A stretch of DNA of 64,000 nt from Rhodocollybia butyracea (Eukaryota > Basidiomycota > Agaricomycetes > Agaricales > Omphalotaceae): contig JADNRY010000003.1 of NCBI GenBank assembly GCA_015501585.1, forward strand, positions 62,001-126,000. Direction: 5' to 3'. The notes beneath the pieces were generated by a model. It was given only the letters and a program-made list of their open reading frames with translations. It did not search any database and was not told the origin of the DNA. This document shows positions 48,707 to 59,044 of this stretch, piece after piece. Numbering within the stretch: position 1 is the stretch's first letter; each line of letters begins with the position of its first letter. Both the position numbers and the translations under genes were made by a program.

Positions 48707-49228
48707 TTAATCATCGTCCTTCTTCGGAGGTGGCCCGCACGGTTGGAGCATTCTCTAAGTAGCGTGAGTCTCGGCTAGTATCCCCCACAATGTTCTCACA
48801 TACCTCTGTCATTTCAAACTTGACTCGTGCGGTGGCCTCACCATCCGCAATAGCAAGGAAAGACGTCAATGTTGAGTGCCCTACAATAGAAGACAAAGTG
48901 TCACGGTGCTGGTGCGTTAGCCAATCACTATCTGGAGGATCAGTACTTTGTACAAGACAAAGAACACACGACTTGCTATTTAGTCAGATCAGCATGACCT
49001 GCACGGCGACACAAAATGAGATTCCGAAGATACCGTATGCGATTTTTTACTTACCAGTTCCTGTATAACGAGCATGTACTGGACGCGAGTGAATTATTGA
49101 GATCTAAGAAGAATACAAACGGTACTAACAGTGCTCTAGTTGAGTGTTGGCAGTATACCGTAGTTCTGACGACTAGAACAAAGATAGTGAGTGCATATAA
49201 AGACCAAGAAGTTTGGAAGTTTTACCAT
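48707..49228 (-). CDS. SF3B5: Splicing factor 3b subunit 5 (SF3b10), five introns
   Basis: A small subunit of the SF3b complex of the U2 snRNP. Six exons encode about 86 residues: M | SSELRYTANTQLEH | LHARYTGTG | HADLTKY | DWLTHQHRDTLSSIVGHSTL then TSFLAIADGEATARVKFEMT | ERMLQPCGPPPKKDDD. This aligns end to end with the human protein (RYTIHSQLEHLQSKYIGTGH, QHRDSY, MLQPCGPP). The first intron follows the ATG directly, and intron 4 (48928-48976) uses a GC donor. The stop is TAA at 48707-48709. It is divergent to SMC6, 137 bases between starts. Because every exon is short, no long open frame marks it. Confidence 0.9.
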
Positions 49229-49365
49229 GGTCAAAGGTCAAGCAAAACGGCGCTTATGCCCAGGCACGTGGGGAGGATGGCTCATGACCTATGTTTCAAT
49301 TTGTACACGCACGTGGTGCTCACGCCTCTACTCAATCTTTTCTTTTCCCCACTATCACAGCAGCA
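49229..49365. promoter_or_regulatory. Divergent promoter SF3B5 / SMC6
   Basis: 137 bases between the two ATG codons. A CT-rich tract (CTTTTCTTTTCCCC) lies 17-30 bases before the SMC6 start. Confidence 0.5.
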
Positions 49366-52300
49366 ATGGCCAAGCGTCGGGTAAACCGCGACGACGATGA
49401 AGACGTACAGGACGCGTCTCCTGTCTCTAAGCGTGCTCGCAATGAAGATACCAGTGACGTCGAGCAGAACACTCGCTCTCAGCCTTCTGCGCGCAACAAA
49501 GGCAAGGCACGCGCTCATGAAAGAGATTCATCCGACGACGAAGACCAAGATATGGAAGAACCCACTGATAACATTGATGATGAAGATTTTGAAGAACAGT
49601 ATCACGAGACGGTGGACAAGGCTGTTAAAGCGAAGAGACAGATTTCTGGTGTAAGTTTGTATTTAACGCCATCTTTTGCACATCGTTTACTCCATGCTGA
49701 ATAGGGAGTTGCTGAGCACGGTATCATTGAGAGCATCGAGATGCATCATTTCATGTGCCACCGATTCTTGTCCTTCGCATTTGGCCCCCAAATCAACTTT
49801 ATTATTGGTTAGCCTTATGGTCTTTTTGTTCCCACTCAATCTCTTAGCTAAATAAACGCGTAGGACACAATGGAAGTATGCCTAAATTTTTAATTTACGC
49901 CTCCCTGGACATTCATACTGAGTTTATTGACTAGGTGGCAAAAGTGCTGTCTTGTCCGCTATCACTGTCGCACTCGGAGGCAAAAGTAATTCTACCGGAC
50001 GTGGAAGTGGACTGAAGTCGTTTATCCGCGAAGGCGAATCGTAAGCACTAGCTGCCATCGGAACAAACTTGCTCTGACTGTCTTGTTTCTCAGAGCTGCC
50101 GAAGTCACCATCGCTCTCAAGAATCAAGGCGAAGAAGCGTTCAAGCCTCAGGAGTACGGGAAGTCTATCTTCATCACCCGTCGCTTCACCAAGGAAGGGA
50201 ACTCGACTTGGAAGATCAGGGGAGCCAAGCACAAGAATGTCCTTAGCACTAAGAGGGAAGAGCTTTCTGCAATCTGTGACCATATGAACATCCAGGTCGA
50301 CAATCCGATGAACGTTCTCACCCAAGGTATGTTGGCTCATCATCACTTTAGTCCTGAAGCTCATTTAGTGGTATACATAGATGCTGCCAGGCAATTCTTG
50401 AGCGCGTCGGCTCCGGCTGATAAATACAAGGTATGGTTTAAAGTGCCCCCACTCATTCCCTGCTGATGTTTCATTTGATTGGTCCAGTTCTTCCTTCGTG
50501 GAACTCAGCTGTCCCAGCTCGCCACAGAGTACGAGACCTGCCTCGAAAACATCACCAACACTACCCATATTCTTAAGAACAAAAAGGATGCTATTCCTGA
50601 TCTCAGGCAGGCCTACCGCGAAGCCACCGCAAAATATCAAGAGGCAGCTCAGGCCTTGAAGCAGAAGGAAAGGGCTAGAGAGTTGAAGACCGAGTTGGCT
50701 TGGGCGCATGTCAGGGTGATTGAAAAGGATCTACAGAAGGAGATGGAGGCGGTGGAGGCCGCGAAAAGGCACTTGACGAAAATTGAAGAGAGTCTCAGTA
50801 CCGCCAAGGTTGGTAGTGCACAGTTCTTGTGTGATATGTCTACTAAGCCATGTCGCTTTAGGACGATCTCGAAAAGGCCGGACAGGAAGTACAGAAGCAC
50901 GAAGATGACATGAACGCTCTAGGAGAGATTGACGATCTCTTGGAACGCAGAAATGCTCTTAAGGAACAAATGAAAGCGAACCGGACCCAGCTCGCGGCAC
51001 ACACTGTCGGTGCCTTACAATCTTATGTTTTCATTTGACTGACCCTTTTTTCCAGTCTAACATCAAAGAAATGAGCATCCAGACCACATCGTTGAACAAC
51101 TCAATCCAAGAGATTGACCGCAATATTGCTGCTGAAATGGCGCGAATGGCTCAGGACACGCAGGAAAAACGTGATACCCACAAGCGTAAGGTGGCTGAAG
51201 CCGAAGCAAACGTCGCTGCACAGGAGGAGATCATTCAACAGAACTCGGCAAGTAAACTCGAGAACCAGCGTCGCATCGATAGTTTAAAAAAGGAGGGCGA
51301 AGAGAAGGAGGCAGAAATGAAAGAATTACGAGAGAAAATTGTCGCTGTCGATAACGCTATCTCTCAATTACAACGTTCCGAGAACAACAAGTATGCTGCA
51401 TACGGACCTGGGATGGCTCAAGTAGTTGGCAGGATACAGCAGATGAAGTGGTATGGTGACGTTCCGTTAGGACCACTCGGCACACATGTCAAAGTTAAGG
51501 ACCCGGATGCCTGGGCTGACTTGCTCGCTCAGATGCTGCGTCCGCAATTGACATCGTTTGCTATTACCGACCCGCGAGACCGAGAACCGCTGAAGAAGTT
51601 ACTCGACCAAGCTAACTCGTAAGCGTCCACTCTTTTTTTGTGAAATGTCTTTGTTGACAAATTACAGGAAAAATAACACGCACATCATCATTTACGAGAA
51701 GGACAATTTCGATTTTAGTCAAGGCGAACCGGCTCCAGATGTCTTGACCGTTATGAGGGCCATAGAGGTTAGAAGCATCGTCGATTCCAACATAGCTTAT
51801 CTGACCATCCGATAGATTGATAACCCTCTCGTCACTCGTCTCCTCGTCAACAGTGCTCACATCGAGGCTGTGGTGCTTGCGCACACGCGTCAAGAAGCTG
51901 AGCAAGTGTTGCGTCGAACTCGTGGTGGCTTCGCTTGGACGCGAGATCTCTTTATCGTGAAACGATTCCCGTTAGCTGTCTTCTTCCATCTTGACTACTC
52001 GATCGTTAACATCAACTTTCAGTGAGGGTGGTGGATCTACAAACCCCATGTCCAAACCAGAGCGAAGTCAAATGCTGCGGAATGAAGACACTGCTACTCG
52101 TCAAAGGTTTGTGCATCAACTTCCAGGTTTCGCCTCCATTTCCCATCTGATTTTTTAGATATCTCAATCATGAGCGAGTTCAGTTGGATGCGCAGCACGA
52201 GCCTCTACGTAATGAAGTGCAGCGCCTGAGAAACGCATTCGACACTGCGTCCCAAGAAAAGACTCGGCTCATCGTAAGGAGTTTCAGAATCAACTAGTAT

Positions 52301-53886
52301 TTCACGATTGACATGCTTTTCATAGCAATCGGACCGTCGAGACAACTCGAACCTCTCTCGCGCGAAAACAGCCTTGCAAGTTTTGTACCAAGAGGCCAAT
52401 GAGGACACGCCCGTCAACGTTCAGGGACTGCAAGATGCTAAAACCGTGATTACTTTGTTTCCATTCTTTTTGTGGACGACGCTGATGTCAAAACAGGAAG
52501 CTGAACAGGAGAGGGCAGAATACGCGAGGCAGTTTGAGGATGTTGTGCGGCAGAAAGAACAACTTTCTCAGGCAAATAGCGCAATCGTTCACCAAGAGAG
52601 TGAGCTCCGAGCACAAATCAGCAGCTTCAATGAGAGAGCCAAAGAGATACAGGTTAGTTGTACTCCCCATCGTTGGTAGTTGTATGATAAGCTGTTCTCA
52701 TTGCAGGACCGAGTCACTGAGGCAGCCCAAGCCCGTATGACCGCTCAACAAGGCGTTAGACACTACGAGAAGAAAGCGGAAGAAGCTCAAGCATCGATCA
52801 AGCAAGCCGAAGTTAATGTGGATGGTACTACTGAGAAATACGAGGTATACTTGATATTTTAAACCTCAGCATTTTCTGACGATAGATTTTGTTAGGAATG
52901 GGTCGCGGGGGCCTCTCAATTCGGCGAACGTGTTGAAACAAACCGAAAACCGGAAGATGTTCAAAGACAAATGGACAATGTTAAGCATGCCTTGCAAGAG
53001 CGTGAGAGGAAGTACGGCTTTCTTTTCGTCTTTTTGTGCTCAGGGCCTTACCACTTGTTCTCTAGACAAGGAGCCAGCGTCGATGATATCGTTAAAGAGG
53101 TCAACACAACGAAAGAGAAATACGAAAGGGCACAGAAGGATTACAAGTCGATGCTTCAGTTGAACAAGGTATGGTCATTTTTATTTCGGGTTCTTTTTCA
53201 TTTACTCATGCAAAATATTTATCCTATAGATCTTGAAGCAGTCTCTGTACAACCGACTCAACAGGTGGCAAGAGTTCCGACGCCACATCGCTCTCCGTTG
53301 CAAAATGGTCTTTCGTTACAATCTTGCCCAGAGAGGATATTTTGGAAACATCATGTTTGATCATTCGAACCAAACGCTGTCGCTTAAGGTACGTTCACTC
53401 TACTATCTATGGCTTGTTGCTGATATTTGTGTTACAGGTGCAAACAGATGATCAAGTAGGCACGCAGGATGGATCCAAAGAGAAAGACCCTCGCTCTCTC
53501 AGTGGAGGGGAAAAGTCGTTCTCCACCATTTGTCTCTTGCTTTCGCTTTGGGAGTCTATTGGTTGTCCGTTGAGATGCCTGGGTATGTTGAGATCAGTGT
53601 TATCACGCAAGTTTTCTGATTTTTACCTGGTTTAGATGAATTTGATGTCTTCATGGATGCTGTCAATCGGCGAATTAGTATGAAGATGATGGTTGGTGAT
53701 TTTGTTTGTTTTTTTACTGGTGCTAACAGCTCTCTTTCACAGATTGACACTGCGAATCAGTCCGACAAGAAGCAGTACATCCTTATCACGCCTCAGGACA
53801 TGACCAATATCAAGATTGGGCCCTCTACTCGTGTTCATCGTATGACTGATCCTGAACGAGGACAGGGTATCCTTGCTATGAACTAG
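49366..53886 (+). CDS. SMC6: Structural maintenance of chromosomes protein 6
   Basis: SMC6 pairs with SMC5 in the SMC5/6 complex for DNA repair and recombination. The start MAKRRVNRDDDEDV and an acidic N-terminal tail precede IIESIEMHHFMCH. The Walker A GHNGSGKSAVLS is assembled across three exons, including a 12-base microexon at 49864-49875. STGRGSGLKSFIREG and DNPMNVLTQDAARQFLSAS are SMC6 signatures. Long coiled coils flank the hinge around YGPGMAQVVGRIQQMKWYGD and MLRPQLTSFAITDP (51390-51620). The C-terminal head has LSGGEKSFSTICLLLSLWES and LDEFDVFMDAVNRR (signature, Walker B, D-loop). The end is RMTDPERGQGILAMN with a TAG at 53884-53886. About twenty introns, roughly 1,150 residues. Complete. 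Confidence 0.95.
49864..49875 (+). other. 12-base microexon within the SMC6 Walker A motif
   Basis: Flanked by a 56-base intron (49808-49863, GTTAGC..TAG) and a 59-base intron (49876-49934, GTATGC..TAG), it supplies the HNG residues and part of both flanking codons of GHNGSGK. Without it the nucleotide-binding loop is lost. Confidence 0.85.
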
Positions 53887-54841
53887 AGAGGCGACGGGAT
53901 TGATTATAGTTATGTTTCTATTATTTTCGAGAAAATAAACCTATACTCTTCTAGTTATACAAATCAAGGGCGAAAGTCTTGTCTTTTCTAGTATTTTACT
54001 TACTTATCTACATCCTCTTTGAAGGCGATTGCGCAACGGGCTAGGTCCTTCTATGTCCTCTACTCTCCGCCTCGACGAGGGCTCCAGGCTTTCAGTCTCA
54101 CTACCCGATCATGGTTCACTGGAGAAATCTTATCCTTTAGGCTTATCTTGATACAAGCGGCTAACACTCAGTCATCTCCACCTTTTCGTGGATATACAAC
54201 TCGTCATAGGCAACACCATGTCGCTCAGGATAAAAGAAGTAAAAACGTACGGGGGGCTTGGGAGTAAGGATAAAGATGGTTTTAGACAGCGAGTGGAAGT
54301 CTGTGCAAAGGAGCAGACAAGCACTTACTTCCTTAATATAAAGCTAACAGAACAAGGCAGTATGAAACAGTTCCAATCACTCTTCGAAGTCTGCTGGGAT
54401 GAGACATTCAAACAACTGCTGGATAAGACAGGATAAGACCTATGGTTTTGTCGTTCGTGTCTGCTTGTTGACAATAAACTTTGCATCACACCTTTGCGAA
54501 GAGCTCTTGAGGCTTACGAGAAGTTTGTATCAGTTCGAACGATCTCTCGAGAATTCTGGTGTGCGAGATTAACTTGTCGCACATATCATAGCCTTAACTC
54601 ATGCTTAATTCACCACTCACCAGATCCACCAGTCATTGGCAAATAACGCTTTCTCGATACCGCTCCTCTCTTCATTTGGACCCTTGAACTCCATGGATAC
54701 CGACCAAAGCTCGATTAAAAGCAAACCAAGTATCTGGCAGGATTGGTGGTTGAAAGAATGCCTTGAATGGATGCGAAGAAATACAAGCGCTCTGGGAGCA
54801 ACGATGTCCAAAACCGCTTAATATGACATATGTATTTTACA
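53887..54841. other. Spacer between SMC6 and eIF3i with unrecognised open frames
   Basis: Plus-strand frames at 54188-54436 (MSLRIKEVKTYGGLGSKDKD ... LFEVCWDETFKQLLDK) and 54636-54821 look mildly protein-like, but I recognise no family. They could be exons of a small orphan gene; support is weak. Confidence 0.3.
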
Positions 54842-56153
54842 TCAGTCTTCTATCTGCAAGTCACCGTAGGGCTGTGATTTGAAGTAGGAATCATCGAAAT
54901 TATGTACGCGTACAAACCCATCTTCTCCACCAGATGCGTAAGAAAGGCCTTTTGGATGTACTGCGATGCTAAAATCGATATGAGCAGTTTTCGATTGGAC
55001 ACAACGAGTAAAAACTCACGTATTGATAGGTCCAAAATGACCCTTGACACGTCCAACTTCTTCCTCAAATACCTTGTGCCAGAATCTCGTCTCAAATTTA
55101 CCTTGGCGAAGTGATGTAGTGGTGACACTCATGGCTTCCTGACCTCCCCCTAAAAGGACATATGGCTTATTTGGGGAGAGGGCGGCACTATTTAGCGGAG
55201 TCTCTGTCGTAAATGTTTTTATAACGTCGAGGGTTTTGGTATCGTGTATCTACGAAATGAGGGTAAGCGTATATTATCATCGATAAAATGAAACCTACCC
55301 TAGCTGACTTGTCCTTGCTGCTAGTTATGCAGTATGTTCGATCCTCGCTCATTTGAAGATCTGTCACAACGTCTCCATGCGCACGCTCATTGCTGTGTAC
55401 CTCTTCGCCAGTTTTGAGGTTGAACAGGGCAACCTTACCCGACTCATGACCAGTAAAGATGACGCCTGGTTGTGCAGTAAATGCACAGACGGTGGCTTTG
55501 GACCCAACAGGGTTGAACATGTGTGCTGGTTCTTTTGATTCTGTGCATAGATGGCTGAGATGAGAAGAAAAAAGTTATAGATGAACGTACGTTTGTTTCC
55601 ATCTCCAGCCCGATTGATGTTGAACACCCGGATTGCACATTGGTAGCCCATTCGCTGCTCAGTTATACACACTACCTGCTTGTCGTCTTCACTGAACGCT
55701 ACTCGTTTTACGGCGGTCGGAAACTCCCAAGTGTATAGACACTTTCCGGTCGCAACATTCCACAGACGAAGCTCGTTATCTGCTGCGCCAGATATCATGA
55801 ATCTTGATTCCGCTACAAGTCGGTGACATAAGTTTTTTTGTAGCAGAAAAAACCAAAGACCACTCACAATCGACATCAACCGTCCATACTGTCCCGTTGT
55901 GTCCATCGTATGTTCCCAGCCGTTCACCGTTATGTGTATACCATACGTTTATGACGTGGTCTTTTGAGCATGAAAATAAAAGGTCTCCATCGCGGTTGTA
56001 TTTGATTTGAGTCAGAGAGCGTTCGTGACCTTTTTACTGTGAGTTAAGTCATCGCAGGCATATCGAGAGGTGAATAGAAACCTTGTAGTAATATAGGCCG
56101 CTGGAAAATTAGTTAGAAGGGTCAAGTTGGTATAAATCAAGTTTTTATACCAT
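54842..56153 (-). CDS. TIF34: Translation initiation factor eIF3 subunit i (WD40)
   Basis: A seven-bladed WD40 scaffold of the eIF3 complex on the 40S subunit. The reading is M | RPILLQ | [20 protein letters not shown], then [20 protein letters not shown] and [92 protein letters not shown] and [20 protein letters not shown] follow. The end is GDLQIED with a TGA at 54842-54844. These blocks match eIF3i/TIF34 throughout. The first intron directly follows the ATG (56100-56150), as in SF3B5. It is divergent to the next gene. Confidence 0.94.
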
Positions 56154-56312
56154 TTTTTACTGTCCAGGATGAGATCTAAGGAGAAGAATGAATGAAGGCG
56201 CCACGTGCTTCAGATTCTTTTAATTTCTGGCGAACTCAGTGCCCACTATTGCATTTCTTCCTTGCTTCCTTCTTCCTAGACTGTATTTAACGCGCACAAG
56301 GCGCACTACTCC
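56154..56312. promoter_or_regulatory. Divergent promoter eIF3i / KHE-related gene
   Basis: 159 bases between opposite starts, with a CACGTG-like core (GCCACGTGCTTC near 56199). This E-box-type palindrome is visible, but its use is inference. Confidence 0.45.
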
Positions 56313-57482
56313 ATGGCGTCCCTCAAGAACGTGCGTTCAGTCCAGCGAATCATTTCATTTCCTATTACTCGTCCACGAAAATCATCGAATTTTCAAAGCA
56401 TTCCTGGTAGCTCCAGCAGTAAACCGCTCACTTATTATAAATTTCAAGTACATCTACCTAAATCTACCAACTCTGAAGTGGAAGGAGCACATCAGTCGAG
56501 ATGGCAGCCAAAAGGGGGATGGATACATTGGACGCAAACTAAAGCTGCAAGCACCTGGGCAAGCTTTGGAAGTGCTGAAAACGCCTCGAAGGGTAACTGG
56601 AAGGTGCAATAGGCCACATATACATATTATCTCTCTTTAATACCAACTTTCGTGCAGTTCAAAGTCTTTCAAACAGGAGAACGGCTTGTGGACCGACTAG
56701 ATTATGAAGAGTTGGCGCTCAAAGGAGTGGATCCTTCAATGGGGCCTACTATACGCAATCCAGACATCAGAGGCAAGGGGTCTGACGAGAATGATGAGAA
56801 ACAAAAAGTTTTAGTATGTGACTTTCACGAAGTTGGATTGCACTAACCAGAATTTAGATACCTCTATTATACCCACCCTCAATACATAGCGCAGAATCAT
56901 CCTTAGCACATCTCCGACAACTGGTGCAGTCAAGGGAACCGAGACATAAGAAAGGTTTCTGGATGTGGATGATCATAGCCCCATTCACAGCTCCGTTCAT
57001 GATTATACGTTCGTCCCCATGAATTTATTCTCCTCCTAATCGTTGCCAACGCGTGTATACAGCTATCATACCTAACCTTCCGTTCTTCTTCTGTGTATGG
57101 CGTTCATGGTCACATTATCAAGGCAAGATTCCCCATCGTTCTTCTGGTGTTTTTGTTCCAACGATATTACCTTGTAGCTTATAGATCTTCACAGTATCTT
57201 TCAGCCCTCATCAAACATGGGCACGTGGTGGCTTCTCCCAGTGCAGAACTTGATGCTTTGTACCTGAAGTTTGGTCTGAAAACCCTACCTTTACCGACTA
57301 CACAATCGCCTCCAAACGAAGAGTCGGAACCTCAATCTGCAACAGGGGATGCAGAAATGCTGCTCACTCGAGAAGCTGTTCCATCAATCTTGTCTACATT
57401 CTCGCTAGAAGACGGTGCCGCCTCGGATTTATACCGCGCAATTGAACAGGCTCGAGTTCGTACTAATAGAGCTCCAGAGTAG
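56313..57482 (+). CDS. Mitochondrial K+/H+ exchange-related protein
   Basis: It belongs to the Mit_KHE1 family (YDL183C-like), linked to K+/H+ exchange of the mitochondrial inner membrane. A basic Ser-rich N-terminus (MASLKNVRSVQRIISFPITR) fits a presequence. Exons follow with FQTGERLVDRLDYEELALKG, IPLLYPPS, LVQSREPRHKKGFWMWMIIA, PFTAPFMIIRAIIPNLPFFF-like membrane helices and VWRSWSHYQA. The last exon has AYRSSQYLSALIKHGHVVAS PSAELDALYLKFG-type ending blocks and stops at a TAG at 57480-57482. Five or six introns. Complete. Confidence 0.85.
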
Positions 57483-58195
57483 CATCAGTGCTGGAACGCG
57501 ATCTACGACCTGGACCTCTAATCTATCTACAATATATCTTTCACTACGAACGGTTCAGACTGGTACCTTCTATTGATCTAATGCAAAAGCTAGGTACTGG
57601 GCTCAAAATTTGACAGCAATGATGCAAGGACTCATTGTTCGCAGTAAGCTGGCTGTTCATACTTCCATCGCAACTCATGGCATTAACGATGACCCTCATG
57701 CATGAGCAGGATATCAAGTTCTGTTTGGCCTTTACTCGACATACGGTTGATGCATGAACAACCTCGCTACGATCTGGAAAACAATCAATAACAGTCTCAT
57801 ACCTTAGAAAATTTGTTTGATACTCGCTTCTTGACGTTGAAAGTCTGAATCTTCTTGGAAAGTCTCCAGGCGATCTGGGTTGATGTGCTTTTTATCCTGA
57901 TGAACTGTTCTACTTTTGCGGCCAATCCGCTGGCGTTTGTTGACCTCTTGAACTTGCTATTGATGTGGTATACCTGTCATTTCCTCGGCAGGATACAATA
58001 CCGGACGGCGGCCAAAACACCGCTCCGTGAATAGCTAGTGAGCTAGTTCATGGCATTGCGGACGCGTCCTTGAAGTTGCTAGACCTAGTAGTGTTCCCTC
58101 TATTAAAAAAAGTTTATACGAAAGCATGTCATATTGGATGATAGAGAAATCTGATACAATCGATCGTTAATGCATTCAACAACTAACTTAGTCGT
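57483..58195. other. Intergenic stretch between convergent genes
   Basis: About 710 bases; no coding exon, repeat or RNA gene recognised. Confidence 0.45.
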
Positions 58196-58751
58196 CTAAT
58201 ATCCAACGCCTATAAGATAATCGGCCAGACCCTCAACGACGGTTGTTGTTTCGCCTGCTTGAATAGGGGCAGTGTAGACGCAAACCAGTATGGCTTGTTT
58301 AGTCTTGACCACCACCACGCCATCGGCCTACGGGAAACCGAAATCGAAAAAATGTTTGAGCTCAAACGTACAAATCGATAGAGCAAAAAGACGTACGGCT
58401 TTCTTTAGATATATACTCCTCTCGTTTGCCTGTAGTGTGAAGTATTTCATGCCAGCGATCTTTAAGCCAGATGCTTGTGTGGCTGCGGGGTTTGAATGAG
58501 CTTTGGTAATTGCCTGCTGTTCCTCTGCGCTAAGCTGGAAAGTTGGTAGAATTGGTAAGGCGTCGAGTAGCGAGAGTTGAAGAATACCAACTGTGAAGCC
58601 CGCAGATGAAGCCCATACACCGCCAGCAGCGCCAAGAATAGCAGCCTTCGAGACCTTTCCACTCCCGACGAGATTGGTGTCAACGTACGCTAATAATTAA
58701 GTTAAAAGATTTTCATGTACAATTAAACCTGAGCATACCTTGCCAGGACAT
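58196..58751 (-). CDS. Profilin
   Basis: Profilin binds actin monomers and poly-proline proteins. The reading is MSWQ | [33 protein letters not shown] | [35 protein letters not shown] | [40 protein letters not shown] and VGY, with a TAG at 58196-58198. Length about 126 residues, the usual size. Three introns. All typical profilin blocks are present (MSWQ.YVD, GVWA.S.GF, YI.L..ER.IY-like). Confidence 0.95.
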
Positions 58752-59044
58752 GGCTCAAGTAGTGTGTTTTGAGCAACAAAGAGATGAAAGTGAAGATGAG
58801 TGAGCCAGGCAGTCCAAATTACTTAATTAGGAGTCTGCCCGGAGATTGCCGCGATAAACGCAGAAAGACGACCAGCGCCCGCATAATATAAAATTAAAGC
58901 ATACAGTGATGTCTATGATACAAATGTACTTGATACAACAAGCAAACGAGATATCTATTCACCATTACCAGCGCTGAAAGCTCCTTGAAAAGACCACAGA
59001 GTCAGAATCAAAGGCTTGTGTGCGTATCAGCAAAAACACCATAA
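58752..59044. other. Intergenic stretch upstream of profilin
   Basis: About 290 bases holding the profilin promoter and the 3' end of the F-box gene. No other feature seen. Confidence 0.45.
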
